Program-made: the position numbers and the translations under genes
Assembly (NCBI GenBank): GCA_951812615.1
Contig: CATOSU010000002.1
Coordinates: 1,116,001-1,180,000, forward strand
Direction: 5' to 3'
From: an uncultured Paracoccaceae bacterium
GTDB taxonomy: Bacteria; Pseudomonadota; Alphaproteobacteria; Rhodobacterales; Rhodobacteraceae
Length of the DNA stretch: 64,000 nt
Notes under the pieces: model-generated
Database searches by the model: none
Told to the model about the DNA's origin: nothing
Seen by the model: the letters and a program-made list of their open reading frames with translations, nothing else
Part shown: positions 46,315-56,392 of the stretch, piece by piece
Layout of the letters: each line of letters begins with the position of its first letter
How positions within the stretch are numbered: the first letter of the stretch is position 1

Positions 46315-46947
46315 ATGACGCGGGGCGGTGTCTCGAAAGAACGGGGCGATGGGCCGGAACGCCGGTGCATCGCCACGGGAGAGGTGCAGCCGAAAACAGG
46401 GCTCATCCGATTTGTTCTGAGCCCGGACGGAACGGTTGTTCCTGATCTTTTGAATAAACTGCCGGGCCGCGGCGTGTATGTTGCGGCAGATCGCGCGGTG
46501 CTGGAAACAGCGGTTAAGAAAAAGCTGTTCTCCCGGGGGTTCCGGCAGAACGTGGATACCGGTGCGGATCTGATCACGGATCTGGACCGGATGCTGGCGC
46601 GGCGGGTCGTTGAACTGATCAGCCTCGCCCGCAAATCCGGAGATGCGATCGCCGGGTATGAAAAGGTAAAAGACTGGCTGGCCAAGGACACCGCGCAGGT
46701 TTTGATTCAGGCAAGCGATGGATCTGAGCGGGGCAAATCCAAACTCAGCACCCCTTACAGGGGTGACTTCATCGGGATTTTGTCAGCGGACGAGTTGGGC
46801 ATGGCGTTTGGGCGGCAAACTGTGATACATGCAGCGCTCGCCTCTGGCGGACTCAGCGCACGTGTTGTAGAGGAAGCCCGAAGATTGCAGGGCGTGCGCG
46901 GTTTTGACGGTGGCACCGGCCACCGGGAAGGAAAAAAAGCTTTATGA
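46315..46947 (+). CDS. YlxR-domain RNA-binding protein with C-terminal L7Ae-like domain
   Basis: The 210-residue product combines a YlxR (DUF448) domain (about 15-90: [35 protein letters not shown]) with a ribosomal L7Ae-like domain ([23 protein letters not shown], then GFIG-like segments). The two are usually separate genes in Gram-positives but fused in many alphaproteobacteria. YlxR proteins have been tied to RNase P or transcription regulation. It overlaps infB by four bases. Confidence 0.9.
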   Translation: MTRGGVSKERGDGPERRCIATGEVQPKTGLIRFVLSPDGTVVPDLLNKLPGRGVYVAADRAVLETAVKKKLFSRGFRQNVDTGADLITDLDRMLARRVVELISLARKSGDAIAGYEKVKDWLAKDTAQVLIQASDGSERGKSKLSTPYRGDFIGILSADELGMAFGRQTVIHAALASGGLSARVVEEARRLQGVRGFDGGTGHREGKKAL

Positions 46948-49436
46948 GCGATACTGACGGCAAAAAGACATTGGGCCTGCGCGGCGGGTCCCGGCCCGGC
47001 AACGTGAAACAGAGTTTCAGCCATGGCCGGACCAAGAATGTCGTGGTGGAGACCAAGCGCAAACGCGTTGTGGTACCCAAGCCGGGTGGCGCCAAACCGT
47101 CGGGCGGAACACCTGCGGGTGATCCCTCCCGTCGTCCGGCCGGGATCTCTGACGCGGAAATGCAGCGCCGGCTGAAGGCGTTGCAGGCTGCCAAGGCCCG
47201 CGAATCCGAGGAAGCCGCGCAGCGTGAGGCCGAAGAAAAGGCCCGTACGGAAGAGCGAGAGCGCCGCCGTGCCGAGGCCGAGGCCAAGGAACGCGAAGAA
47301 CGCGAGCGTGAAGAACGCGCGCGCGTCAAGGCCGAGGAAGAAGAACGCAAGCGCCGCGAAGCCGAGGAAGCCAAGCGCGCGGCTGACGAAGCAGCCAAGG
47401 CGCCTCCGGCACCCGTGCAGGAAGCAACGACGCCACGGGGTCCGGCCAACAAGCCTGCACCGACGCAGACGCCGCGCCGCAACGACCGCGAACAGGACAA
47501 CAAGTCGTCCCGCGGCAAGGGCCGCGATCAGGGCCGTCGTTCGGGCAAGCTGACGCTGAATCAGGCGTTGGCGGGCGGTGATGGCGGGCGCCAGCGGTCG
47601 ATGGCCGCAATGAAGCGCAAGCAGGAACGCGCACGGCAGAAAGCCATGGGCGGAGCTGTTGAACGTGAAAAGGTGGTTCGCGAAGTACAGTTGCCCGAAG
47701 CGATCGTTGTGTCCGAGCTGGCGGTTCGCATGGCCGAACGCGTGGGCGAGGTTGTAAAATCGCTCATGCAGATGGGCATGATGGTCACTCAGAACCAGAC
47801 AATTGACGCCGATACGGCGGAACTGATCATCGAGGAATTCGGCCACAAGGTTGTGCGCGTATCGGATTCGGATGTTGAGGACGTCATCGACTCAGTTGAC
47901 GACAAGGAAGAAGATCTCGATGACCGCCCGCCGGTCATCACGGTGATGGGCCATGTCGACCACGGCAAAACCTCGCTGCTCGACGCGATCCGGAACGCCA
48001 AAGTTGTTTCGGGCGAGGCCGGCGGTATTACGCAGCATATCGGCGCCTATCAGGTGAAAACCGATGACGGCCAGTTGCTGACCTTCCTCGATACGCCGGG
48101 CCACGCCGCGTTCACATCGATGCGGTCGCGCGGGGCGCAAGTAACGGACATCGTCGTTCTGGTGGTTGCCGCGGACGATGCGGTGATGCCGCAGACCGTC
48201 GAAGCCATCAACCACGCCAAGGCGGCCGAAGTGCCGATGATCATTGCGATCAACAAAATCGACCGGCCCGAAGCGAATCCGCAGAAAGTGCGCACCGATC
48301 TGCTGCAGCACGAAGTGATCGTCGAGGAATTGTCAGGCGAAGTGCAGGACGTCGAGGTCTCGGCTATCACCGGTCAGGGATTGGATGAACTGCTCGAATC
48401 GATTGCGTTGCAGGCAGAGATCCTCGAACTGAAGGCCAATCCGAAGCGCGCCGCACAGGGCGCCGTGATCGAGGCGCAGCTGGATGTCGGGCGTGGCCCG
48501 GTGGCCACTGTTCTGGTGCAAAACGGAACCCTGAACCAGGGCGACATTTTTGTCGTTGGCGAACAGTGGGGCAAGGTCCGGGCAATGGAAAACGACCAGG
48601 GCAAGCGCGTGAAGGTCGCGGGCCCGTCGGTTCCGGTCGAGGTTCTGGGCCTGAATGGGACGCCCGAGGCCGGCGACGTTCTGAACGTGGTCGATACCGA
48701 AGCCCAGGCACGTGAGATCGCCGAATACCGCGCCAATGCGGCCAAGGAAAAGCGGGCCGCTGCCGGCGCCGCGACGACCCTTGAACAGCTGATGGCCAAG
48801 GCCAAGGAAGACGAAAACGTTGCCGAGCTGCCAATTCTGGTGAAAGCCGACGTGCAAGGGTCCGCCGAGGCGATCGTTCAGGCGATGGAGAAGATCGGCA
48901 ATGATGAGGTCCGTGTCCGCGTCCTGCACTCGGGTGTCGGCGCGATCACTGAAACTGACGTGGGTCTGGCCGAGGCCAGCCAGGCGCCGATTTTCGGGTT
49001 CAACGTGCGTGCGAATGCTTCAGCCCGGAACACGGCCAACCAGAAGGGCGTGGAAATCCGGTACTATTCGGTGATCTACGATCTGGTTGATGACGTGAAA
49101 GCGGCGGCCAGCGGCCTGCTCTCTGCCGAAATCCGTGAAAACTTCATCGGCTATGCCGAGATCAAGGAAGTCTTCAAGGTTTCGGGCGTCGGCAAGGTGG
49201 CAGGTTGCCTGGTTACCGAAGGCGTTGCCCGCCGGTCTGCCGGTGTCCGCCTCCTGCGCGACAATGTCGTGATCCACGAAGGTACGCTGAAAACGCTGAA
49301 GCGCTTCAAGGACGAGGTTGCCGAAGTTCAGTCGGGTCAGGAATGCGGTATGGCCTTCGAAAACTACGACGACATCCGCCCGAGCGATGTGATCGAGATT
49401 TTCGAACGCGAAGAAGTCACCCGTGTTCTGAGCTGA
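46944..49436 (+). CDS. infB: Translation initiation factor IF-2
   Basis: IF-2 is the GTPase that brings initiator tRNA to the ribosome. The 830-residue product has an N-terminal arm with [13 protein letters not shown] and a very charged K/E/R helical region (about 70-155). The GTPase domain has GHVDHGKT near residue 336, [16 protein letters not shown] and NKID. C-terminal domains end with [14 protein letters not shown]. It ends the rimP operon, and a terminator follows. Confidence 0.97.
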   Translation: MSDTDGKKTLGLRGGSRPGNVKQSFSHGRTKNVVVETKRKRVVVPKPGGAKPSGGTPAGDPSRRPAGISDAEMQRRLKALQAAKARESEEAAQREAEEKARTEERERRRAEAEAKEREEREREERARVKAEEEERKRREAEEAKRAADEAAKAPPAPVQEATTPRGPANKPAPTQTPRRNDREQDNKSSRGKGRDQGRRSGKLTLNQALAGGDGGRQRSMAAMKRKQERARQKAMGGAVEREKVVREVQLPEAIVVSELAVRMAERVGEVVKSLMQMGMMVTQNQTIDADTAELIIEEFGHKVVRVSDSDVEDVIDSVDDKEEDLDDRPPVITVMGHVDHGKTSLLDAIRNAKVVSGEAGGITQHIGAYQVKTDDGQLLTFLDTPGHAAFTSMRSRGAQVTDIVVLVVAADDAVMPQTVEAINHAKAAEVPMIIAINKIDRPEANPQKVRTDLLQHEVIVEELSGEVQDVEVSAITGQGLDELLESIALQAEILELKANPKRAAQGAVIEAQLDVGRGPVATVLVQNGTLNQGDIFVVGEQWGKVRAMENDQGKRVKVAGPSVPVEVLGLNGTPEAGDVLNVVDTEAQAREIAEYRANAAKEKRAAAGAATTLEQLMAKAKEDENVAELPILVKADVQGSAEAIVQAMEKIGNDEVRVRVLHSGVGAITETDVGLAEASQAPIFGFNVRANASARNTANQKGVEIRYYSVIYDLVDDVKAAASGLLSAEIRENFIGYAEIKEVFKVSGVGKVAGCLVTEGVARRSAGVRLLRDNVVIHEGTLKTLKRFKDEVAEVQSGQECGMAFENYDDIRPSDVIEIFEREEVTRVLS

Positions 49437-49453
49437 CACATCCGAACGAAAAA

Positions 49454-49489
49454 GGGGCGTGCACCATCCCGTGCACGCCCCGTCTTTTT
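49454..49489 (+). terminator. Intrinsic terminator of the rimP-infB operon
   Basis: GGGGCGTGCAC (49454-49464), six-base loop, GTGCACGCCCC (49471-49481), then GTC and five T. This is a perfect 11-bp stem just after infB. The small reverse-strand gene begins to end at 49503. Confidence 0.9.
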
Positions 49490-49502
49490 GCGGGTCAGGC
49501 GG

Positions 49503-49637
49503 TTACGCTGCTTTTTGCACCGGAACGCCTTCATAAACCCTGGAACCCACGCGAACCGCGATCTTTCCGCCCGGAAGAGCGCGTACATAGGTTCCCTGAA
49601 CCGACACGTAAGTGCCCATAGTAATGGTACGAAGCAA
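49503..49637 (-). CDS. Small conserved-looking protein, 44 residues, TTG start
   Basis: Starting at TTG 49635-49637, the frame gives 44 residues, MLRTITMGTYVSVQGTYV at the start and VYEGVPVQKAA at the end, with a central PGGKIAVRVGSRVY. GGGGAG lies eight bases upstream of the TTG, which favours this start over the internal ATG at 49617-49619. The protein looks like a small beta-strand-rich (SH3-like) fold rather than random sequence, and it sits alone between the infB terminator and mutT. The 5' side is AT-rich (49650-49740), as expected of a promoter region. Function unknown. Confidence 0.6.
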   Translation of the reverse strand: MLRTITMGTYVSVQGTYVRALPGGKIAVRVGSRVYEGVPVQKAA

Positions 49638-49819
49638 GTCGGATTCTCCCCAAAGAAGCGACAGATTCAAAGTACACCAAAATTGTAAACAAAAAAACTA
49701 CAAAACTTTCACAAAATCGAGCCATTGGGCAGTGAAATGCCCAGATATAGTGCTTTTGGCCTGAAGTGACCGCACATATTCCGGTGGTTACGTCAGCGAT
49801 GCTCTCGCTATGGGTGAAT

Positions 49820-50218
49820 TCAAAGCCAATCCCGCAAAATGGGAATCAGTGGAACATCAGCCGGAGGCATCGGATAATCACGCAGTTTGTTGGCGCGGAC
49901 CCATTTCAGTGACTGCCCTTCCTTCGGCATCGGGGTGCCCTCCCACTTGCGGCAGGCGAACAAAGGCATCAGCAGATGAAAGTCGTCGTAGCCGTGGCTG
50001 GCGAAGGTCAGGGGTGCAAGGCAGGATGCCCAGGTGTCGATGCCCAGTTCTTCGTGCAATTCACGGATCAACGCCCTTTCCGGTGTTTCGCCGGTTTCGA
50101 CTTTGCCGCCCGGAAACTCCCAAAGGCCCGCCATGCTTTTGCCCGCGGGTCTCTGGGCCAGCAATACGCGACCGTCCACGTCGATCAGCGCTACGGCGGA
50201 CACCAGAACGGTTTTCAC
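49820..50218 (-). CDS. mutT: MutT, 8-oxo-dGTP diphosphatase
   Basis: MutT removes 8-oxo-dGTP from the nucleotide pool. The 132-residue product has VSAVALIDVDGRVLLAQRPAGKSMAGLWEFPGGKVE and the full Nudix box GGKVETGETPERALIRELHEELG. The length and early LLAQRP...GLWEFPGGK pattern fit MutT. The start is GTG at 50216-50218, overlapping the argJ stop by four bases, which indicates coupled translation. Confidence 0.94.
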   Translation of the reverse strand: MKTVLVSAVALIDVDGRVLLAQRPAGKSMAGLWEFPGGKVETGETPERALIRELHEELGIDTWASCLAPLTFASHGYDDFHLLMPLFACRKWEGTPMPKEGQSLKWVRANKLRDYPMPPADVPLIPILRDWL

Positions 50219-51444
50219 GACCGGTAGTCCGCGTTGATCGCTATGTAGCCATGCGTCAGATCGCAGGTCCAGACCGTAGCCGACCCCCCGCCAAGGCCAA
50301 GATCGACGCCGATGCGAATGTCTTGTTGCTTCATAACCGCGGCGCCGTCTTCTTCGCGGTAATCCGGGGAAACCCAGCCTTGCGCGGCGACCAGCACGTC
50401 ACCGAACCAGATGCTCAGCCGGTCCCGGTCTGCTGCCGCACCGGACTTGCCGACGGCCATAACCACCCGGCCCCAGTTCGGGTCTTCGCCTGCGATCGCG
50501 GTTTTGACCAGCGGGGAATTGGCGATGGCCAGCCCGTGTGTGCGGGCCTCCGCGTCGGTTTCTGCGCCCGTCACGTCGATCGTCACGAATTTGGTCGCGC
50601 CTTCACCGTCGCGCACAACCAGATGTGCCAGCTCTGTCATCACTTCTTTCAGGGCGGTACGGAACGCCGGTTCCTGGTGGCTGCAATCGACCCCGCTCTG
50701 GCCTGTGGCGCAGACCAGCAGGCTGTCCGATGTCGATGTGTCGCTGTCCACGGTTATGCAGTTGAAACTGCTTCTGTTCAGATCAGACACCATCGCCTGC
50801 AGGTCCGCGCGGTCGATCTTCGCATCGGTAAAGATATAGACCAGCATCGTCGCCATATCCGGGGCGATCATGCCGGAGCCCTTTGCGATCCCGGCGATTT
50901 TCACGCTGTCGCCATTGATCGAAATCTCGCGGCCGGCGCCCTTGGCAAAGGTGTCCGTAGTTCTGATCGCCTCGGCGGCATCGGCGATGGCGTCGCCGGA
51001 CAGGTCTTGGTTCAGCTGGTCGAGAACACCGACAATACGGTCATGCGGCAGCGGTTCGCCGATCACCCCCGTCGATGAGGTGAACACCCGGTTCCCCGGC
51101 ACGCCGGTCACACCGGTCACCGCAGACACGATTTCGTCCACCGAAGATTGGCCAAGCTTTCCGGTAAACGCGTTTGCATTTCCGGAGTTCACCAGTATTG
51201 CGGCCCCGGCTTCCCCCGGCTCTCCGATCTTGGCCTGACAGTCCAGCACCGACGCCGACCGGGTCTGCGACCGGGTGAACACTCCGGCGACAGAAGTGCC
51301 CGGTGCCAGAACAGCCAGCATCACGTCTGTCCGCCCCTCGTATTTCACGGCCGCGGCGGCGGTGGAAAACTGAACCCCGGAAATGGCGGGCAGGTCCGGG
51401 AAACGGTCGGGCGCCAAAGGCGAGCGGGCCAGGGTGTCTGCCAT
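50215..51444 (-). CDS. argJ: Bifunctional glutamate N-acetyltransferase / ornithine acetyltransferase
   Basis: ArgJ recycles the acetyl group in arginine synthesis. The 409-residue precursor self-cleaves into alpha and beta chains. The cleavage site is in KGSGMIAPDMATML, where the Thr after DMA becomes the nucleophile (near residue 190). Other landmarks are NSGNANAFTG and the C-terminal HGYIAINADYRS. Being bifunctional or monofunctional (OAT only) cannot be decided from sequence. GGGGGA precedes the ATG. It follows the parvulin gene by two bases. Confidence 0.95.
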   Translation of the reverse strand: MADTLARSPLAPDRFPDLPAISGVQFSTAAAAVKYEGRTDVMLAVLAPGTSVAGVFTRSQTRSASVLDCQAKIGEPGEAGAAILVNSGNANAFTGKLGQSSVDEIVSAVTGVTGVPGNRVFTSSTGVIGEPLPHDRIVGVLDQLNQDLSGDAIADAAEAIRTTDTFAKGAGREISINGDSVKIAGIAKGSGMIAPDMATMLVYIFTDAKIDRADLQAMVSDLNRSSFNCITVDSDTSTSDSLLVCATGQSGVDCSHQEPAFRTALKEVMTELAHLVVRDGEGATKFVTIDVTGAETDAEARTHGLAIANSPLVKTAIAGEDPNWGRVVMAVGKSGAAADRDRLSIWFGDVLVAAQGWVSPDYREEDGAAVMKQQDIRIGVDLGLGGGSATVWTCDLTHGYIAINADYRS

Positions 51445-51446
51445 CG

Positions 51447-52295
51447 TCAGTCCCCCAATGCACCCAGATCGCGCATCACCTCGAGATCCAGACCTTCGGT
51501 CGGGGCCCGGTCGATCTGTGCCTGTTTGACCAGTTCGTCGACATGTGCTTCGACCGCGCCCTTTTGAATTTCCAGCGCGAGTTCGTCCCGTACGTCGTCC
51601 AGTGCGGGCGCGGATTTGACCCGCGTGTCGTTCAACCGGATCACGTGCCAGCCAAACTGGGTCTGTACCGGTGCCGAAATCTGACCCGGCTCCATTGCCA
51701 CAACCGCTGCCTCGAACGCGGGTACCATCGCCCCCTTGCCGAACCAGCCCAGTGCACCGCCGCGCGGCCCGGACGGTCCGGTCGACTTGTTCTTGGCCAT
51801 TTCGGCGAAATCCGCACCGGCGTTCAGTTCCTCGACGATGGCCAGCGCCTCGTCTTCGGTTACGACCAGAATGTGCGAGGCATCGAATTCCAGCGTGTCC
51901 GGGCTGTTGGCGTATTTCGAGTCGTAGGCTGCCTGCAGAAGTTCGTCGGAAACCGAACCTGTCATGACCTGTTCGATGACGTTTGCCGCGACGAGGGAGC
52001 GGCGCTCATTTTCCAGCGAAATCTCAATTTGCCGCGGCAAATCGGAGCCGTGGGTCTGAGCAAGGGCGGTTTGCTGAATCAACTGCTCCAGTATTCCGTC
52101 GAACAGAACATCGGTCGACAGCTGCTGATACTGCTCGGGCAGGGTGGCGTAGGCCACGATCAGATGACCAAGTGTAATCGTTTCGCCGTTCACCGTGGCC
52201 AGCACAGTATCGGACGACGGCTGTTCAGCTGATACGGGAGCGGCAAGCGTGGCGGCCATAAAAACCGCACCAAGAAATCTGAAGCCTGAACGCAT
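51447..52295 (-). CDS. Exported parvulin-type peptidyl-prolyl cis-trans isomerase (PrsA/PpiC-like)
   Basis: From ATG 52295 the 282-residue product has a signal peptide (FLGAVFMAATLAAPVSAE). An N-terminal SurA-like helical region follows, then one parvulin domain (about 130-230: SHILVVTEDEALAIVEELNAGADFAEMAKNKSTGP, GGALGWFGKGAMVPAFEAAV, FGWHVIRLNDTR). It should help fold periplasmic or outer-membrane proteins. AGGA lies upstream of the ATG. It diverges from secA across 174 bp. Confidence 0.92.
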   Translation of the reverse strand: MRSGFRFLGAVFMAATLAAPVSAEQPSSDTVLATVNGETITLGHLIVAYATLPEQYQQLSTDVLFDGILEQLIQQTALAQTHGSDLPRQIEISLENERRSLVAANVIEQVMTGSVSDELLQAAYDSKYANSPDTLEFDASHILVVTEDEALAIVEELNAGADFAEMAKNKSTGPSGPRGGALGWFGKGAMVPAFEAAVVAMEPGQISAPVQTQFGWHVIRLNDTRVKSAPALDDVRDELALEIQKGAVEAHVDELVKQAQIDRAPTEGLDLEVMRDLGALGD

Positions 52296-52334
52296 TGGTT
52301 TAGTCCTATTTGAAAGCCGCGACGGGGCGCAGCG

Positions 52335-52363
52335 TTGACACTGTTTCAACCGCCCCTTACATC
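52335..52363 (+). promoter_or_regulatory. Candidate secA promoter
   Basis: TTGACA at 52335-52340 matches the -35 consensus fully and is 17 bp from TACATC at 52358-52363, a weak -10. It lies in the divergent gap before secA, leaving a leader of about 100 bases. Confidence 0.4.
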
Positions 52364-52469
52364 GCCTTGTGGCCTATGCAGGACCGCCTTCGAAGCCCGT
52401 ATCTATGGGGTATCGCACAGGCGGGCAAGTCCGTTACAGGCACGCGAAATCAGATTGGCTGGAGAGAGC

Positions 52470-55190
52470 ATGCTGGGGATCGGAACACTCGCCAAAAAGG
52501 TATTCGGAACGCCGAATGACCGTAAGATTAAGGCGACCCGCCCGTTGGTGGACAAGATCAACGCGCTCGAACCGGAGTTTCAGGCGCTCAGTGACGAAGG
52601 TCTGATCGAAAAAACCGCCGAGTTTCGCAAGCGCTTCGCGGATGGCGAGAGCCTGAATGACATCCTGCCAGAAGCGTTTGCGAACTGCCGCGAAGGTGCG
52701 CTGCGCGCTCTTGGCCTGCGGGCCTTTGATGTGCAGCTGATGGGCGGCATCTTCATGCATCAGGGCAACATCGCCGAAATGAAGACCGGCGAAGGTAAAA
52801 CCCTTGTGGCGACTTTCCCGGCCTATCTGAATGCGCTGGTCGGCAAGGGCGTCCATATCGTTACAGTCAACGAATACCTTGCCAAGCGTGACTCGGAATG
52901 GATGGGCAAGGTCTATGAAGCGCTGGGCATGACCTGCGGCGTGATCTGGTCGGGTCAGTCCAACGAGGACAAGCTGGAAGCGTACCGGTCCGATATCACC
53001 TACGCCACGAATAACGAACTTGGCTTCGACTATCTGCGCGACAACATGAAGTCGGAACTGAGCGAACTTTTCCAGCAGCACCACTTTTTCGCCATCGTGG
53101 ACGAGGTTGACAGTATCCTTGTCGACGAAGCCCGGACGCCGCTTATCATTTCCGGCCCGGCACAGGACCGGTCCGAGCTTTACAGCGCGATCGACCTGTT
53201 GATCCCGCTGCTGAAAGAAGACCATTACGAGATCGAGGAAAAGCAGAAATCCGTGACTTTCACGGATGACGGCAACGAATTCCTCGAAGAACAGCTGCTG
53301 GCCCGTGGGCTGCTGCCCGAAGGTCAGTCGTTGTACGATCCGGAAAGCACGACGGTTGTTCACCACGTCAATCAGGGTCTGCGCGCACACAAGCTGTTCC
53401 AGAAGGATAAGGACTATATCGTCCGCGACAATCAGGTCGTGCTAATCGACGAATTCACCGGCCGGATGATGCCGGGCCGACGGCTGAGCGACGGACTGCA
53501 TCAGGCGATCGAAGCCAAGGAAGGCGCAACCATCGAGGCGGAAAACGTCACGCTGGCCAGCGTGACCTTCCAGAACTATTTCCGTCTCTATGACAAGCTG
53601 GCCGGTATGACCGGCACGGCCGCGACCGAAGCCGGAGAATTTATGGAAATCTACGGCCTCGGTGTCGTCGAAGTGCCGACCAATCTGCCGATTGCCCGCG
53701 CCGACGAAGACGATCAGGTCTATCGCACCGTTCAGGAAAAGTACGAGGCGATGATCCGCGAAATCCAGAAGGCCAACGAAAAGGGCCAGCCTGTTCTGGT
53801 CGGCACCACGTCGATCGAGAAATCCGAACTGCTGAGCCAGCTGCTGTCACAGGCCGGGGTCAAACACAGCGTTCTGAACGCCCGCCACCACGAACAGGAA
53901 GCTCAGATTGTGGCCGAGGCCGGGCGCTTTGGCGCGGTGACCATCGCCACCAACATGGCCGGGCGTGGCACGGACATTCAGCTCGGTGGCAATGTCGAAA
54001 TGAAGGTTCTGGCCGCGCTGGCCGAAAACCCCGAGGCTGATCCAGCAGAGCTGCGCGCAAGCGAAGAGGCACGGCACGCCGAAGAAAAGCAGAAGGTGAT
54101 CGACGCCGGCGGGCTGTTCGTTCTGGGTTCGGAACGGCATGAAAGCCGCCGCATCGACAATCAGCTGCGCGGCCGGTCCGGCCGTCAGGGCGACCCGGGC
54201 CGCACGTCGTTCTTCCTCAGCCTCGAAGACGACCTGATGCGCATCTTCGGGTCCGAACGGCTGGAAAAAGTGCTCAAGACGCTGGGGATGAAGGAAGGCG
54301 AAGCCATCATTCACCCATGGGTCAACAAATCGCTGGAACGCGCGCAGGCCAAGGTCGAAGGCCGCAACTTCGACATGCGCAAGCAGGTGCTGAAATTCGA
54401 TGACGTGATGAACGATCAGCGGAAGGTGATCTTTGGCCAGCGGCGCGAGATCATGGCAGCCGAAGACCTGTCGGATGTCACAACGGACATGCGCCATCAG
54501 GTTATCGACGACCTGATCGAAACGCACATGCCGCCCAAGACCTATGCCGATCAGTGGGACGTGGAGGGGCTTTATGCGCAGGTAATCGAAAAGCTGGGCA
54601 TTGACGTTCCGGTCATGGAATGGGCCGAGGAAGAAGGCGTTGACGACGAAGACATCGCCGAACGTCTTTACAAGTCCAGCGACGAAATGATGGCGAAGAA
54701 GGCGATCGATTTCGGTCCCGAGAACATGCGCAACATCGAAAAGCAGGTGCTGTTGCAGACGATCGACGGCAACTGGCGCGAACACCTGCTGAAGCTGGAA
54801 CATCTGCGCTCGGTCGTTGGGTTCCGCGGCTACGCCAATCGCGATCCGTTGAACGAATACAAAAACGAATCCTTCCAGTTGTTCGAAGGTCTGCTGGACA
54901 GCCTGCGGGAAACAGTGACGCAGCAACTGGCCCATGTTCGGCCGGTGAGCGAGGAAGAACAGCGCGAAATGATGCAACAATTGCTGGCGCAGCAGCAGGC
55001 AATGTCGCAGGCGGCTGATGCCGGCGCTGCTCCGGACACGCCCCAGCCCGAGACCGCAGAGCAATCCGGCGCGCCGGCGACAGGTTTCGTGGAAAACGAT
55101 CCGAGCACTTGGGGAAACCCGGGCCGAAACGAGAAATGTCCCTGCGGGAGCGGCAAGAAATTCAAGCACTGCCACGGTCGTCTGGCCTGA
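52470..55190 (+). CDS. secA: Protein translocase ATPase SecA
   Basis: SecA is the motor of the Sec export pathway and receives clients from SecB. From ATG 52470 (GGAGAG upstream) the 906-residue product has Walker A MKTGEGKT near residue 105 and [13 protein letters not shown] near 211. It also has GTDIQLGGN with the GRGTD region, and the helical scaffold and wing. A C-terminal zinc-binding tail ([14 protein letters not shown]) binds SecB. The frame is open 45 codons upstream without family similarity. The Q/A/P-rich linker before the zinc tail is variable. Confidence 0.97.
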   Translation: MLGIGTLAKKVFGTPNDRKIKATRPLVDKINALEPEFQALSDEGLIEKTAEFRKRFADGESLNDILPEAFANCREGALRALGLRAFDVQLMGGIFMHQGNIAEMKTGEGKTLVATFPAYLNALVGKGVHIVTVNEYLAKRDSEWMGKVYEALGMTCGVIWSGQSNEDKLEAYRSDITYATNNELGFDYLRDNMKSELSELFQQHHFFAIVDEVDSILVDEARTPLIISGPAQDRSELYSAIDLLIPLLKEDHYEIEEKQKSVTFTDDGNEFLEEQLLARGLLPEGQSLYDPESTTVVHHVNQGLRAHKLFQKDKDYIVRDNQVVLIDEFTGRMMPGRRLSDGLHQAIEAKEGATIEAENVTLASVTFQNYFRLYDKLAGMTGTAATEAGEFMEIYGLGVVEVPTNLPIARADEDDQVYRTVQEKYEAMIREIQKANEKGQPVLVGTTSIEKSELLSQLLSQAGVKHSVLNARHHEQEAQIVAEAGRFGAVTIATNMAGRGTDIQLGGNVEMKVLAALAENPEADPAELRASEEARHAEEKQKVIDAGGLFVLGSERHESRRIDNQLRGRSGRQGDPGRTSFFLSLEDDLMRIFGSERLEKVLKTLGMKEGEAIIHPWVNKSLERAQAKVEGRNFDMRKQVLKFDDVMNDQRKVIFGQRREIMAAEDLSDVTTDMRHQVIDDLIETHMPPKTYADQWDVEGLYAQVIEKLGIDVPVMEWAEEEGVDDEDIAERLYKSSDEMMAKKAIDFGPENMRNIEKQVLLQTIDGNWREHLLKLEHLRSVVGFRGYANRDPLNEYKNESFQLFEGLLDSLRETVTQQLAHVRPVSEEEQREMMQQLLAQQQAMSQAADAGAAPDTPQPETAEQSGAPATGFVENDPSTWGNPGRNEKCPCGSGKKFKHCHGRLA

Positions 55191-55285
55191 ATTAACGATG
55201 CCTGAATGACTCCCAGCCGAGGCCACAAACTGGCCGTGTTTGTGGATCACATCTGACCCTGACGCAAAATCTTGCGGAGGGTGTG

Positions 55286-56284
55286 ATGGAAAAGTTAAGA
55301 AAGTATATCGCAATTGGCGGAACCGTTGTCTGTGCCTTGGGCATTGGTTTTGTCATGCAGTTCGGCCGTGACGTGCCCGAAGCGCAGGCGCCCGGCCTGA
55401 AACCGGTTGTGGTTGAAACCCAGCCGATCGACGCCCCCTCCCCCGAAACGACCGCACCGGTCACCGAAGTGGCGCAGGCGACGGCCGAGACCCCTGCTGA
55501 GGCACCGGCCGAACCCGAGGTTGTGGCGAAAGAAGAGACCGTGGATCTGGAAGAGGTCACGCTGACAGCAGCGACTCAGCCCGCCCGTCTGCCCCGCGCA
55601 TTACCCGATGTCGTAGAGCCGACACCGGCAAGCCTGACTGGCACCGAAGACCTGCCGGCTGCACCGGTTGATCCGGAAACACCGCAGTTGGGATGTACGC
55701 TGCTGGCGCAGGCCACGGAAGTTCAGGCCGCGATGGTGCGCGTCACTGTTGTCGCACCCTGTTATCCGAACGAACGGGTCACGCTGCACCACCACGGCAT
55801 GATGTTCGCCGATACGACCGATGAAACCGGCAATCTGGTTGTCGAGATCCCGGCACTGACGGAACACGCGGTTTTCATTCTGGCCTTTACCAACGGCAAA
55901 GGCGCGGTGGCGCAGGCGCATGTGCCTTCGCTGGCCGGGTTTGATCGCGTGGCGCTGCAATGGTCCGGCAATGGCGGCTTTCAGCTTCATGCCCGCGAAT
56001 ATGGTGCCGACTATGGCGATCAGGGCCATGTCTGGTCCGGCAATCAGGCAATCGGCAGCGACGTGCCCCTTTCGGGTGGCGGTTTCGTTACCCGGCTGGG
56101 CGACCCGGACACTTTCGCGCCGCAGGTCGTTGAGGTGTATTCCTTCCCGACAGGCACTGCTGATCGTGCGGGCAGCGTATCGCTCAGCATCGAAGCCGAG
56201 GTCACAGACATGAATTGTGGTCGCGACGTGTCAGCGCAGGTGCTGCGTCTGGGACCGGGCAGACCATGGAAACCCGCGATTTGA
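55286..56284 (+). CDS. SecA-adjacent envelope protein of unknown function ('translocase'-labelled in relatives)
   Basis: The 332-residue product has a short N-terminal membrane anchor (KYIAIGGTVVCALGIGFVMQF). A long P/E/A/T-rich linker (about 30-125) follows. A Cys-containing C-terminal domain has GCTLLAQATEVQAAMVRVTVVAPCYPNERVTLHHHGMMF and repeated beta-strand-like segments. This fits a membrane-anchored periplasmic protein with a disulfide. I do not recognise the fold. GCGGAGG precedes the ATG. It lies between secA and the solute-binding/OmpA gene. Confidence 0.75.
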   Translation: MEKLRKYIAIGGTVVCALGIGFVMQFGRDVPEAQAPGLKPVVVETQPIDAPSPETTAPVTEVAQATAETPAEAPAEPEVVAKEETVDLEEVTLTAATQPARLPRALPDVVEPTPASLTGTEDLPAAPVDPETPQLGCTLLAQATEVQAAMVRVTVVAPCYPNERVTLHHHGMMFADTTDETGNLVVEIPALTEHAVFILAFTNGKGAVAQAHVPSLAGFDRVALQWSGNGGFQLHAREYGADYGDQGHVWSGNQAIGSDVPLSGGGFVTRLGDPDTFAPQVVEVYSFPTGTADRAGSVSLSIEAEVTDMNCGRDVSAQVLRLGPGRPWKPAI

Positions 56285-56392
56285 TCCTGTCGGTTCCGGA
56301 TTGCGATGCAGTCGGTGACTTTCTGGTGTTGAATAATCTTGTGGATGACCTGAAAATCGCAGGAAAGTGATCCTGCAGCACAAGGCCAGATT

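Noticed and set aside
49531-49725. 64-codon minus-strand frame overlapping the small gene after infB
   Set aside because: It is in a different frame with no ribosome binding site and a hydrophobic/Cys-containing sequence unlike a real protein. The 44-residue frame is better supported.
53847-55313. 488-codon minus-strand frame opposite secA
   Set aside because: It is antisense to SecA's conserved motor and zinc tail and has no domain of its own.
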